Assembly: GCA_910580155.1 (NCBI GenBank)
Contig: CAJTWX010000006.1
Span: forward strand, 1-39,730
DNA length: 39,730 nt
Origin: an uncultured Alphaproteobacteria bacterium
GTDB lineage: Bacteria; Pseudomonadota; Alphaproteobacteria; RF32; CAG-239
Direction of reading: 5' to 3'
Shown here: one piece after another, positions 1 through 6,678 of the stretch
How positions within the stretch are numbered: the first letter of the stretch is position 1
Layout: each line of letters opens with the position of its first letter
The notes under the pieces: generated by a model
The model's database searches: none
Seen by the model: the letters and a program-made list of their open reading frames with translations, nothing else
Told to the model about the DNA's origin: nothing
Position numbers and translations under genes: made by a program

Positions 1-1191
1 ATGGCAAAAGAGAAGTTTGAACGCAGTAAGCCACACTGCAACATTGGTACCATTGGCCACGTTGACCACGGTAAAACAACATTAACAGCAGCTATTACGA
101 AAGTATTGGCAGAGAAGGGTGATGCTGAGTTTGTAGATTATGCAAACATTGATAAAGCACCTGAAGAGCGTGCGCGTGGTATTACCATTAATACCTCTCA
201 CGTTGAGTATGAAACAGAGAATCGTCACTATGCACACGTAGACTGCCCGGGTCACGCGGACTATGTTAAAAACATGATTACGGGTGCGGCACAGATGGAC
301 GGTGCGATTTTGGTTGTATCTTCTGCTGATGGTCCGATGCCTCAAACACGTGAACACATTTTGCTCGCACGTCAGGTTGGCGTTCCGGCGATTGTTGTTT
401 ATATGAACAAAGTTGACCAAGTTGATGATCCTGAGTTGTTGGAATTGGTTGAGATGGAAATCCGCGACCTGTTGAGTTCTTATGACTTCCCGGGTGATGA
501 AATTCCGATCGTTAAAGGTTCTGCTTTGGCAGTATTGGAAAACGGCGATGCTAAAATCGGTCACGATTCCATTATTGAATTGATGAAAGCTGTAGACTCT
601 TACATTCCGCAGCCGGATCGTCCGAAAGACTTGCCTTTCTTGATGCCGATTGAAGACGTGTTCTCGATTTCTGGCCGTGGTACGGTTGTTACTGGTCGTG
701 TTGAGCGTGGTGTATTGCACGTTGGCGATGAAATCGAAATCGTTGGTATTAAACCGACACAGAAGACCACTTGTACCGGTATTGAAATGTTCCGCAAATT
801 GTTGGACGAAGGCGAAGCCGGCGACAACATCGGTGTTCTTTTGCGTGGTACAAAGCGTGAAGAAGTAGAGCGCGGTCAAGTATTGGCAGCTCCTGGTTCT
901 ATCACTCCGCACACAAAATTCGTATGCGAATGCTACATTTTGACAAAAGAAGAAGGCGGCCGTCATACTCCGTTCTTCAACAACTATCGTCCGCAGTTCT
1001 ATTTCCGTACGACAGACGTTACGGGTTCGATTGAACTGAAAGAAGGCACAGAGATGGTAATGCCTGGTGATAACATCACTATGACTGCAACATTGATTCA
1101 CCCGATTGCGATGAATGAAGGTCTGCGTTTTGCTATCCGTGAAGGCGGACATACTGTTGGTGCTGGTGTAGTATCTAAAATCGTAGAGTAA
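1..1191 (+). CDS. tuf: Elongation factor Tu
   Basis: EF-Tu is the GTPase that delivers aminoacyl-tRNA to the ribosomal A site. The 396-residue protein has the usual full length. Visible motifs are the G1 loop GHVDHGKT (residues 19-26), DCPGH near residue 81 and NKVD near residue 136, followed by the two beta-barrel domains. The window opens exactly on the ATG, so the upstream region cannot be judged. No other genes of the str or beta operons (fusA, rpsJ, secE, nusG) follow it. The gene ends in a very long palindrome that contains its terminator, with a second GCGAG/CTCGC terminator behind. Confidence 0.98.
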   Translation: MAKEKFERSKPHCNIGTIGHVDHGKTTLTAAITKVLAEKGDAEFVDYANIDKAPEERARGITINTSHVEYETENRHYAHVDCPGHADYVKNMITGAAQMDGAILVVSSADGPMPQTREHILLARQVGVPAIVVYMNKVDQVDDPELLELVEMEIRDLLSSYDFPGDEIPIVKGSALAVLENGDAKIGHDSIIELMKAVDSYIPQPDRPKDLPFLMPIEDVFSISGRGTVVTGRVERGVLHVGDEIEIVGIKPTQKTTCTGIEMFRKLLDEGEAGDNIGVLLRGTKREEVERGQVLAAPGSITPHTKFVCECYILTKEEGGRHTPFFNNYRPQFYFRTTDVTGSIELKEGTEMVMPGDNITMTATLIHPIAMNEGLRFAIREGGHTVGAGVVSKIVE

Positions 1192-1321
1192 AAACGGGAA
1201 AAATTATTGCGATTGAATTCGCGGGAGGAAGCCTCACGGCAGTCGGGTCACGTACCTTTATGTACGCTCCTCTCCTTTGGAGGGCTTCCGCGATTCACTC
1301 ACAAAATTTTCCTCCGTTTTA
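1190..1321. repeat. Long palindromic terminator element, family P copy A
   Basis: This imperfect palindrome of about 130 bp starts in the tuf stop codon. The outer arms (AAAACGGGAAAAATT on the left, AATTTTCCTCCGTTTT on the right) look like an ordinary intrinsic terminator stem. The middle carries GGAAGCC on the left, CACGTAC...GTACG at the centre and GGCTTCC on the right. Related copies lie at 16593-16728 and 39475-39602. The centre is conserved between copies, while the arms differ but remain self-complementary within each copy. Confidence 0.8.
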
Positions 1322-1335
1322 CGACAGAGATTGAT

Positions 1336-1363
1336 AAGCGAGTCGGTTTGGCTCGCTTTTTTT
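1336..1363 (+). terminator. Intrinsic terminator downstream of tuf
   Basis: The stem AAGCGAG (1336-1342) pairs with CTCGCTT (1352-1358) and is followed by a T tract. A diverged second copy, AAGCGAGT/ACTTGCTT plus T tract, lies at 1441-1466. The terminator therefore appears to be duplicated. Confidence 0.8.
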
Positions 1364-1440
1364 GTTATATGTTGTGGTTTTGGGCAGGACATCCGGCGAT
1401 AGCACCGTCTTTTACCGTGTTTTTTTTTACATAGATTGGT

Positions 1441-1466
1441 AAGCGAGTGGGTTAGACTTGCTTTTT
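1441..1466 (+). terminator. Diverged duplicate of the tuf terminator
   Basis: AAGCGAGT pairs with ACTTGCTT through one G-U pair, followed by TTTTT. The flanks (GATTG before the stem) match those of the 1336 terminator. Between the two copies, 1383-1412 resembles right-arm fragments of the family P palindromes (GGGCAGGACATCC and GGCGATAGCACCG). Confidence 0.55.
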
Positions 1467-1582
1467 CGAGGAGTAAAGCGACGTGGCAATCTTAAGAGAG
1501 TATGGACATATTGTTCTCTTTCTTGAGGGGGATTTGAAAAAGGTTTTTGCCGATTGAGATTGCCACGTCGCTACGCTCCTCG
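1467..1582. repeat. Inverted pair of CATTGCGAGG-type dispersed repeats (R1a)
   Basis: The left arm 1467-1492 and right arm 1557-1582 are near-perfect inverted copies (CGTGGCAATCT / AGATTGCCACG plus flanks) around a 64-nt centre. This repeat type is common in bacterial intergenic DNA. Its translation gives peptides of the LPRRYAPRND kind, which are not real proteins. Other copies in this window are R1b to R1i. Confidence 0.85.
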
Positions 1583-1714
1583 CAATGACTCACGAAAAGA
1601 GAGAACTCCTCGCAATGACTCACGAAAAGAGAGAACTCCTCGCAATGACTTGGGAAAAGAGTGGGGCAATGATTTGGGAAAAGAGTGGGGCAATGATTTG
1701 GGAAAAGAGTGGGG
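1581..1714. repeat. Short tandem repeats grown from the R1 end (30-mer x2, 24-mer x3)
   Basis: A 30-bp unit beginning CGCAATGACTCACGAAAAGA occurs at 1581-1610 and 1611-1640. A 24-bp unit beginning CAATGACTTGGGAAAAGAG then occurs at 1643-1666, 1667-1690 and 1691-1714. The units abut without spacers, so this is not a CRISPR array. It looks like slippage expansion of the R1 repeat tail. Confidence 0.85.
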
Positions 1715-1808
1715 CTCCTCGTATTGCCTCAGGAAAAAAGAAGGGGGGGAGGGACGCTAAAAGAAAGTTCTTTTTTTTCCAAGAAGGAGGGAGTGTGCGT
1801 TACAGAAT

Positions 1809-1855
1809 TCCTCTCCCCCTTGGAGGGAGAGGACAGGTGAGGGGGAAAATACTAT
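1809..1855. repeat. CTCCCCCTTGAGG-type dispersed repeat (R2a)
   Basis: A hairpin CCTCTCCC (1810-1817) / GGGAGAGG (1825-1832) is followed by CAGGTGAGGGGGAAAA. The same family, diverged, occurs inside mutL (19112-19190) and twice inside the DsbD-like gene (24305-24380 and 24491-24566). Confidence 0.7.
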
Positions 1856-1865
1856 CAAAATTAAC

Positions 1866-1893
1866 TTGACTTTAACTCCACTTTCTCTATACT
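1866..1893 (+). promoter_or_regulatory. Promoter of leader RNA copy 1
   Basis: The -35 box TTGACT (1866-1871), a 16-nt spacer and the -10 box TATACT (1888-1893) predict a start near 1900. Copy 2 has identical boxes and the same spacing at 11147-11174. Conservation against a diverged background supports function. Confidence 0.8.
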
Positions 1894-1899
1894 TCTCTT

Positions 1900-2059
1900 G
1901 TCGGTAGAGATACCGTCAGGGCTGTAGAAGGCTCTCATAGATTTATTCCTTGATAATAAGTCAGGGAGCTTATGGTTATATGTTGAAGACCATAAGAGTC
2001 ATATCTATGTGATTTTCTACCTCCCTGGCGCTAGGATTATCCGGCGCCAGTTTTGTTTT
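1900..2059 (+). ncRNA. Structured leader RNA upstream of a small HTH gene, copy 1
   Basis: This is a transcript of about 160 nt with these helices: a 5' hairpin CGGTA-GAGA-TACCG (1902-1915, GNRA loop); P1 CAGGG (1917-1921)/CCCTG (2023-2027); GTAGAA (1924-1929)/TTCTAC (2015-2020); CATAGAT (1936-1942)/ATCTATG (2003-2009); CTTATGGT (1969-1976)/ACCATAAG (1989-1996); and a terminator, 2025-2059. Copy 2 (11181-11341) keeps every helix with compensatory changes and keeps 1948-1975 unchanged. GTCAGGGAG (1960-1968) could instead pair with CTCCCTGGC (2021-2029), which would break both P1 and the terminator. I do not recognise a known family. It could be a riboswitch-like attenuator, a protein-sensed leader or a free-standing small RNA. 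Confidence 0.8.
2025..2059 (+). terminator. Intrinsic terminator ending leader RNA copy 1
   Basis: The stem CTGGCGC (2025-2031) pairs with GCGCCAG (2044-2050) and is followed by TTTTGTTTT. Only about 28 nt separate it from the HTH start codon. That leaves no room for another promoter, so HTH expression should need read-through. Confidence 0.85.
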
Positions 2060-2087
2060 AACTATTAAAATAATGGAGTATGAAATT

Positions 2088-2429
2088 ATGAGTAATCAAC
2101 AATCTAAAAAATCTGATATGCATATCGGAAGCTATGTATACCGGACACTTAATCAAAAAATATCTGGTTTGCTGCGTGCGGAAAGGTTGAAACGCGGGCT
2201 AGGCTATGACGATATCGTGCGTGATTTGGGGTTGCACGGACAGCGTGTGCGGGATTTTGAACATACAGTTGATGGTGTGAACTGGTATGTGGCGGGGCGG
2301 TTATTGAAATACTATCACAAACGCATTGTGATAACGCTTGAGGACTTGGACGAAGATGGGCGAAACTTGGTGCTTGCGCGGATGAAAGACAAGCCCGCGG
2401 GGTATGATTTGGATGTGATTGATGATTAA
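2088..2429 (+). CDS. Small HTH (Xre-like) regulator, paralogue 1
   Basis: This 113-residue protein has a helix-turn-helix-like region, roughly residues 25-75 (LLRAERLKRGLGYDDIV and onward), followed by VNWYVAGRLLKYYHKR. It aligns along its core with the 87-residue protein at 11369-11632; the WY/WH...RLL(K/R)xY(H/Y)(K/R)(K/R)xIxI(T/S)L stretch is shared. I chose ATG 2088 because GGAG (2075-2078) sits 9 nt upstream; the in-frame ATG at 2073 would overlap that site. It lies behind a structured leader with its own terminator. DNA binding is inferred from the fold pattern. Target and function are unknown, although autoregulation through the leader is an obvious possibility. Confidence 0.8.
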   Translation: MSNQQSKKSDMHIGSYVYRTLNQKISGLLRAERLKRGLGYDDIVRDLGLHGQRVRDFEHTVDGVNWYVAGRLLKYYHKRIVITLEDLDEDGRNLVLARMKDKPAGYDLDVIDD

Positions 2430-2434
2430 AAATA

Positions 2435-2465
2435 AGCCCGCCATTGACAGACGGCGGGCTTTTTC
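2435..2465. terminator. Terminator between convergent genes
   Basis: The stem AGCCCGCC (2435-2442) pairs with GGCGGGCT (2453-2460) and is followed by TTTTT on the plus strand. It serves the HTH gene and may also work for the convergent gene ending at 2470. Confidence 0.85.
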
Positions 2466-2469
2466 GTGT

Positions 2470-3135
2470 TTATTTCAAAATCCGTTTTTCTTTAATATCT
2501 GCGTTACAATAGGTTTTGAGCAGTTGCTCGTATGTGTCCAGTGCGGCGGCAAGTTCGGGTTCGGGGCAGAAGGCATAGATGACCGTTAATATTTCGTGGG
2601 CGGTTTCGGTGACGCTGGTGCGCAGGCTGTCGGAACACGGGTTGCCGAATGCACCTTGTTCATCAAACAGGGCAGGGAGAAAACCGACGTTAACGCTGTT
2701 TTTACCGATACCCTCATAGTGCGTTTCCGCGGGGGCGTGGCGGAGTGTTATGTGTCCGTTTACCTTGCTTAAATCATACGAGCCGGCGGAAAATCCGGTT
2801 TGGACGGAAAATAAATTGCCGGTGTCTACGACATTATTGGCTTTATACAGCCCTAAGCCTTTGACAATACGGCGCAGCAGAGCTTCGGCGGAATTGCGAT
2901 ATTCGCTCGGGGCTTTGCCGCAGGTTTTATATGCAATGCGGGTATTGGCAATTTGTGTAAGTTTGGCGATATCTTCCAGCTTATAACGGGTTTGCGTGTC
3001 GGCAACGGCGGCGGCGATGGTGTTGTCCAACTCGGGCGTTTGGTTTGTGACGTTTGCCGTGTAGCGTAAAATGCCTAGTGATGTTTGCGGGTAGAGGGCG
3101 GCAAGTTCGGGGGAGAGGGTGATATCGGTTATCAT
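2470..3135 (-). CDS. Free-standing B3/4 tRNA-binding-domain protein
   Basis: This 221-residue protein resembles the B3/B4 (phenylalanyl-tRNA synthetase beta-type editing) domain proteins. Typical segments are YKTCGKAPSEYRNSAEALL (about residues 69-87), KGLGLYKANNVVDTGN, the SAGSYDL block, and the later EGIGK and FGNPCSDS-RT blocks. In PheRS this domain hydrolyses mischarged Tyr-tRNAPhe. The free-standing family is presumed to act on tRNA or aminoacyl-tRNA, but its substrate is not established. The ATG at 3135 has AAAGGA upstream. It is a single gene, convergent with the HTH gene. Confidence 0.75.
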   Translation of the reverse strand: MITDITLSPELAALYPQTSLGILRYTANVTNQTPELDNTIAAAVADTQTRYKLEDIAKLTQIANTRIAYKTCGKAPSEYRNSAEALLRRIVKGLGLYKANNVVDTGNLFSVQTGFSAGSYDLSKVNGHITLRHAPAETHYEGIGKNSVNVGFLPALFDEQGAFGNPCSDSLRTSVTETAHEILTVIYAFCPEPELAAALDTYEQLLKTYCNADIKEKRILK

Positions 3136-3237
3136 TTTGTGGTTTGTCCTTTCGCGATATAGTGTCTAAATGTTTTGCCTGATTTGCGGGAAATTGTCAA
3201 GCTGAAATGCGTATGGGCGGGGAGGGTAAAAAAAATC

Positions 3238-3266
3238 TTGCACCATACCTAAAAGTATGTTATAAT
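3238..3266 (+). promoter_or_regulatory. Promoter of the secreted-protein gene at 3295
   Basis: TTGCAC (3238-3243), a 17-nt spacer and a consensus TATAAT (3261-3266). The start codon is about 28 nt downstream of the -10 box, so the 5' leader is short. Confidence 0.7.
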
Positions 3267-3294
3267 TAAGAAAAACATATTGGAGGATAGCGTG

Positions 3295-3996
3295 ATGAAT
3301 CTTAAAACAGAACGAGCCATCAACGAAGCCGTTGTTAAAACCAATGCTTCAAAATGGAATCAGACCAAAAAATGGGGAAGAAAAGCGCTATTTGCGACTG
3401 TTTCCACAATTAGTATGGCTGTTGGGATGTTAGGCACAACACAACAGATGTACGCACAAAATCCGCAGGTTATTGAGGTTTCCGTTAATGATCTGGATGC
3501 TTATCTTAACGGCGGGCGAAACTCTGGTGCACAGGTTAAGCAACAGCAGTATGCGCAGGTTTATGCTAACCGTGATGCGTATAGGCAGTCGCGTCAGCAG
3601 GGCGTTGTTGTTAATGGGGAATATGCATACGAAAACGGCAATGAATATGTTTGGAGTTATGAATTTAACGATAACCTTGGCCGCACCTTAAATGACAGGG
3701 CTATTTTGGGGATATATGAAAACTGCAATGGCGATAACGATTATATTATGCTGACTGCGCCGATGGATCGTTATGGTAGAGTTATTCCGGATGGAAGAAT
3801 TACAGCAGTACATCACACCTATGAATATTTGCGAGATGCCAAACAACAAGGGCATAGCGGTTTTCGCAAATCCCGCAATCATAATGGCGGATATTATAAC
3901 GGGCGCCCTCAACGCGGACATCGCCGCGGGCGTGTTTCAGACGCTGTGCGTACGGTTGAGAACATTATTGATTTTGTGCAATATGTCGGCAGATAA
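3295..3996 (+). CDS. Secreted protein of unknown function
   Basis: This is a 233-residue protein. GGAGG lies 8 nt before ATG 3295; the upstream in-frame TTG at 3280 overlaps that site and is unlikely. A long basic N-region is followed by a hydrophobic stretch (ALFATVSTISMAVGMLG, about residues 31-47) and a probable cleavage near MYA-Q, so export is likely. The mature part is rich in Tyr, Asn, Gln and Arg and ends in a basic His/Arg/Gly segment (RGHRRGRV). No catalytic motif is visible and I do not recognise a family. It has a near-consensus promoter and is probably monocistronic. Confidence 0.75.
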   Translation: MNLKTERAINEAVVKTNASKWNQTKKWGRKALFATVSTISMAVGMLGTTQQMYAQNPQVIEVSVNDLDAYLNGGRNSGAQVKQQQYAQVYANRDAYRQSRQQGVVVNGEYAYENGNEYVWSYEFNDNLGRTLNDRAILGIYENCNGDNDYIMLTAPMDRYGRVIPDGRITAVHHTYEYLRDAKQQGHSGFRKSRNHNGGYYNGRPQRGHRRGRVSDAVRTVENIIDFVQYVGR

Positions 3997-4022
3997 ACGC
4001 TGGTTGTGTCGGGGTAAATTAA

Positions 4023-4048
4023 AGGCTGCAATCTACCGCAGCCTTTTT
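4023..4048. terminator. Terminator between convergent genes
   Basis: AGGCTGC (4023-4029) pairs with GCAGCCT (4038-4044), followed by TTTT. It lies between the secreted-protein gene and the convergent TPR-methyltransferase gene. Confidence 0.8.
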
Positions 4049-4049
4049 G

Positions 4050-5582
4050 CTATTCAAACACGACTTCAATATTTTTTGTTGCCAGAATGACGTAGCCTTC
4101 CACATCGTGCACTCCCTCGCGGCGCAAAACGTGTTCTTCTTGTTTTAATACCTCAAAACCGCAATATTTCAGCAGCCGGTGAATATAGGCCAGCGAATGT
4201 GCAAAGCGACCTGAAGAGGAAAGGTAATAGTCGTTTTGATTATAAATGTTTTTCGAAATTGAAAAACAAAGCAGACCGCCGAATTTGATTTTTCCGGCTA
4301 TTTCGCGGAACAGCGGTTTCAAATCCCCCATATAAGTCAGCACGTCACCGGCGGTTACGGCGTGATAAACATCTGTGCTTGCGTCGAGGAAACTCATAAT
4401 GTCGTCGGCATAAAGCATTTTGTAAATATCTTTTTTTCCGGCTTCGGCGAGCATTTTTTCGGAGATGTCAACGCCGTAAAATTCTTCATTCGGGAAATAG
4501 GTTTTGATCGCTTCACCGCATAAGCCGGTGCCGCAGCCCAAATCTAAAATCCGTCGTTTTTTAAACAGTTTGGTTTTGAGCGTGTCTTTCAATAATTCGG
4601 CGATATATTGCGGAACTTGGTAGTCCAGCTCGGTTAATATCTCGTCAAATGAACCGGCGAATCCGTCAAACAGCTTTTTTACATATGTTAAATCGGTGGC
4701 GGTAACATTCTGTTCGTGGCGAATTGCGCTGCAGATATAGCGAACAATCGGGTTATCGGCAAACATTTCTTCCCAGCGGGCGAGATAGTGTTCTATCAGT
4801 TCTTTTTGGCCCGAATCTTCGGCTTCATAGAGCATATAACCGAAGTTGATGTGGTCGTCGGCGCTGACTTTATTGCCTTTTAAAACGATTGCTTTCCACG
4901 CATACACAAGGCTTTGTTTCCAGTTGCCGGCTTTTTGGTACAGTGCGGCGACGGAATTGCATAGCCAGTCGGAGTTGGGTTCGATTTCCGAAGCTTTTTT
5001 CAAGCAGCCGGCGGCCTCTTCGGTTTTCATCAGCTCTGCATAGCAGTTGCCGGCGACGATATACGGGTCAGCGTGGGTCGGGCGCTTGGATATAGCCATC
5101 TGCGCAAACTCTATGGCGCGCAAATATTGCCCGAGGTTATAGGCGGTGTTGGCAATGTTGACGATTGCGTTATAAGAGTTTGGGTTCAGGGTATACATTT
5201 TTTCATAATAAACGAGCGCTTGTTCAAAATCTCCGCGTGCATAGCAGACGTTGCCCAAGTTCATCAGTGCCGAGAAATTATCTTCTTTGATGGCTAAAGC
5301 CATTTCGGCAAATTGTTTGGACTGTTCATAATTTTTGAGTTCATAATATATGGTCGAGAGGTTTATAATCAAGGTTAAAGACTGCGGATTAACCTCGTAT
5401 GCTTTTTTATATAACCCGAGAGCGACCTTTTTATCTCCGATTCTGTCGTAACAATTGGCGGCCGATATGAGGTAATTTTCGTCTTCGGGATGCGTCATTG
5501 CGAGCTGCACATAGAGCTTAGCTGCTTTTTCATATTCGCCGTTTTTTAAAAAATCTAACGCGTTTTGTTTAATTTCTTCCAC
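4050..5582 (-). CDS. TPR-repeat protein fused to a SAM-dependent methyltransferase
   Basis: This is a 510-residue two-part protein. Residues 1 to about 265 are tandem tetratricopeptide repeats (A-x-x-Y-x-x-A...P pattern, for example YEKAAKLYVQLAMTHPED). Residues from about 310 form a class I methyltransferase with motif I DLGCGTG at 347-353 and an acidic residue after GVDIS near residue 374. The TPRs probably recruit the substrate protein; the substrate is unknown. The start is GTG (complement of 5580-5582) with AGGTG upstream. TPR-methyltransferase fusions are frequent in Alphaproteobacteria. It is transcribed alone, convergent with the 3295 gene. Confidence 0.85.
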   Translation of the reverse strand: MEEIKQNALDFLKNGEYEKAAKLYVQLAMTHPEDENYLISAANCYDRIGDKKVALGLYKKAYEVNPQSLTLIINLSTIYYELKNYEQSKQFAEMALAIKEDNFSALMNLGNVCYARGDFEQALVYYEKMYTLNPNSYNAIVNIANTAYNLGQYLRAIEFAQMAISKRPTHADPYIVAGNCYAELMKTEEAAGCLKKASEIEPNSDWLCNSVAALYQKAGNWKQSLVYAWKAIVLKGNKVSADDHINFGYMLYEAEDSGQKELIEHYLARWEEMFADNPIVRYICSAIRHEQNVTATDLTYVKKLFDGFAGSFDEILTELDYQVPQYIAELLKDTLKTKLFKKRRILDLGCGTGLCGEAIKTYFPNEEFYGVDISEKMLAEAGKKDIYKMLYADDIMSFLDASTDVYHAVTAGDVLTYMGDLKPLFREIAGKIKFGGLLCFSISKNIYNQNDYYLSSSGRFAHSLAYIHRLLKYCGFEVLKQEEHVLRREGVHDVEGYVILATKNIEVVFE

Positions 5583-5685
5583 TTAACACACCTATAAAAC
5601 CGTTGTTGAGCCTTGTTTTGATTATATTATACGATAAAAAAGTAAATGTCGCGTTATTTTATCGCAAAAAAAATAAAAAAAACTA

Positions 5686-5714
5686 TTGACTGTTAAAAAA
5701 ATATAGTCTAAACA
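5686..5714 (+). promoter_or_regulatory. Promoter of tRNA-Leu
   Basis: TTGACT (5686-5691), a 17-nt spacer and TAAACA (5709-5714), 13 nt before the mature tRNA 5' end. Confidence 0.6.
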
Positions 5715-5727
5715 TTTTCTCACCGAT

Positions 5728-5813
5728 GGGGGTATGGCGGAACTGGTAGACGCGCTAGACTCAAAATCTTGTTTCCTCAGGAAGTGTCAGTTCAAGTCTG
5801 ACTACCCCTACCA
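5728..5813 (+). tRNA. tRNA-Leu (anticodon CAA)
   Basis: 86 nt with encoded CCA. The acceptor stem GGGGGTA pairs with TACCCCT. The D-arm is GGCGGAACTGGTAGACGC. The anticodon loop CTCAAAA has anticodon CAA at 5762-5764, a long variable arm typical of Leu follows, and the T loop is TTCAAGT. The anticodon stem CTAGA/TCTTG has one U-U mismatch. Confidence 0.95.
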
Positions 5814-5822
5814 ATGATGAAG

Positions 5823-5848
5823 GCTCTGCAGATTGCAGAGCTTTTTTT
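5823..5848 (+). terminator. Intrinsic terminator of tRNA-Leu
   Basis: GCTCTGC (5823-5829) pairs with GCAGAGC (5835-5841), followed by seven T. Confidence 0.9.
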
Positions 5849-5919
5849 GTTTGCGGCATTGCAGCAGACGGGGAGGGCAGCCCCTTGTTTTACCGGCGGG
5901 AGATGACGATTGGAGGAAT

Positions 5920-6498
5920 TCAGGCGCGGGTGTTGAATTTTCGGCTCAGGATAGCTTCGCGGCTGGTCTGATAGGTCGATTTGCCGGAAAAGACTTTTCC
6001 GTTGCCATAGCTCTTGCCTAAACGGCGGTAGCTGCCTACGGTTACCTGTTCGTACTCAACTTTTTCGGCTTCGCGCTTTTCTTCGCTGATAAGCGAATTG
6101 TAGTATTTCATCCCTGCCTGACCGATGTATTCCATATGTTCAAGGAAAATAGTTCCCATTCCTATTTTGCCGCGAAAAACCGATGAGAAGTTGTCATACG
6201 ATTTGCGGCCGCGCTTGGGAAGCTGCTGGTTAAATACGTTTTTCAGACGGTTAAGGTGGGAGAGATTATTAAAATCCGGAATTTCGCCGCGCGGAAAAGC
6301 GGTTGCCAGAGCGGTGCGGCATTCCTTAAAACATTTTTGCAGCACTTCCCGTGTGGTGGCGTTTTTCAAAATTTCTTTGTCAGGGTGCGTTTTATCAAAT
6401 TTTGTTACAGCTTTGCAAGCGTCTAAAAAACTTTCGTTTTCGGTCATTGCCTTAAAAACAATCATTTCTCTGCAGTCTTTTAATTCCAGTGTTGCCAT
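5920..6498 (-). CDS. Protein of unknown function (192 aa)
   Basis: The start is ATG at 6498 (complement), with AAAGGA 6-11 nt upstream; an in-frame ATG at 6543 has no such site. The protein is soluble, Lys/Arg/Glu-rich and predicted mostly helical, with no signal peptide or membrane segment. It begins MATLELKDCREMIVFKAMTE and ends in a basic tail (SREAILSRKFNTRA). I do not recognise the family. It is a single gene between the tRNA terminator and the ankyrin gene, on the opposite strand to both. Confidence 0.75.
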   Translation of the reverse strand: MATLELKDCREMIVFKAMTENESFLDACKAVTKFDKTHPDKEILKNATTREVLQKCFKECRTALATAFPRGEIPDFNNLSHLNRLKNVFNQQLPKRGRKSYDNFSSVFRGKIGMGTIFLEHMEYIGQAGMKYYNSLISEEKREAEKVEYEQVTVGSYRRLGKSYGNGKVFSGKSTYQTSREAILSRKFNTRA

Positions 6499-6619
6499 TG
6501 TTATGTCCTTTCTGAAATTTTGAATATAAAAACAGCATATCATATTTTAAGCGCTTGCGCAAGCATAAAAACGCTGCCTGAAGTGATAAAATGAACTATG
6601 ATGTGGATTTTCCACAGCC

Positions 6620-6654
6620 ATTGCTTGAAAACAAGCAATATGCGTTTATTATAA
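6620..6654 (+). promoter_or_regulatory. Hairpin and possible promoter before the ankyrin gene
   Basis: The inverted repeat ATTGCTTG (6620-6627)/CAAGCAAT (6632-6639) overlaps a possible -35 TTGAAA (6625-6630). A -10-like TTATAA lies at 6649-6654 (18-nt spacing). This could be a promoter with an operator; the evidence is weak. Confidence 0.35.
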
Positions 6655-6678
6655 GATAAATTATTTTAGGAGGCTTGA

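Noticed and set aside
82..1152. A 356-residue open frame on the minus strand across tuf
   Set aside because: It is fully antisense to tuf, has low-complexity His/Arg/Asn composition and no ribosome-binding site; it is a by-product of tuf codon bias.
1581..1714. Direct repeats resembling a CRISPR array
   Set aside because: The units abut with no unique spacers, differ in length (30 and 24 bp) and derive from the neighbouring R1 repeat.
1554..1869. Short open frames with repeated NDLGKEW / MTHEKRELLA peptides
   Set aside because: These are translations of the R1 repeat and its tandem tail, a well-known kind of false gene call.
1900..2059. 6S RNA identity for the leader RNA
   Set aside because: The rod-like fold with a large loop and the size are suggestive, but two copies, each placed before an HTH gene, and lack of recognisable 6S sequence made this unsafe; kept as unclassified.
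2470..3135. The B3/4 protein as a trans-editing partner for the editing-less ProRS
   Set aside because: Pro-tRNA editing in trans is known for YbaK-like (ProXp) proteins, not B3/4 domains; distance and orientation give no support.
3280..3294. TTG start for the secreted protein
   Set aside because: The TTG overlaps the GGAGG ribosome-binding site that serves ATG 3295.
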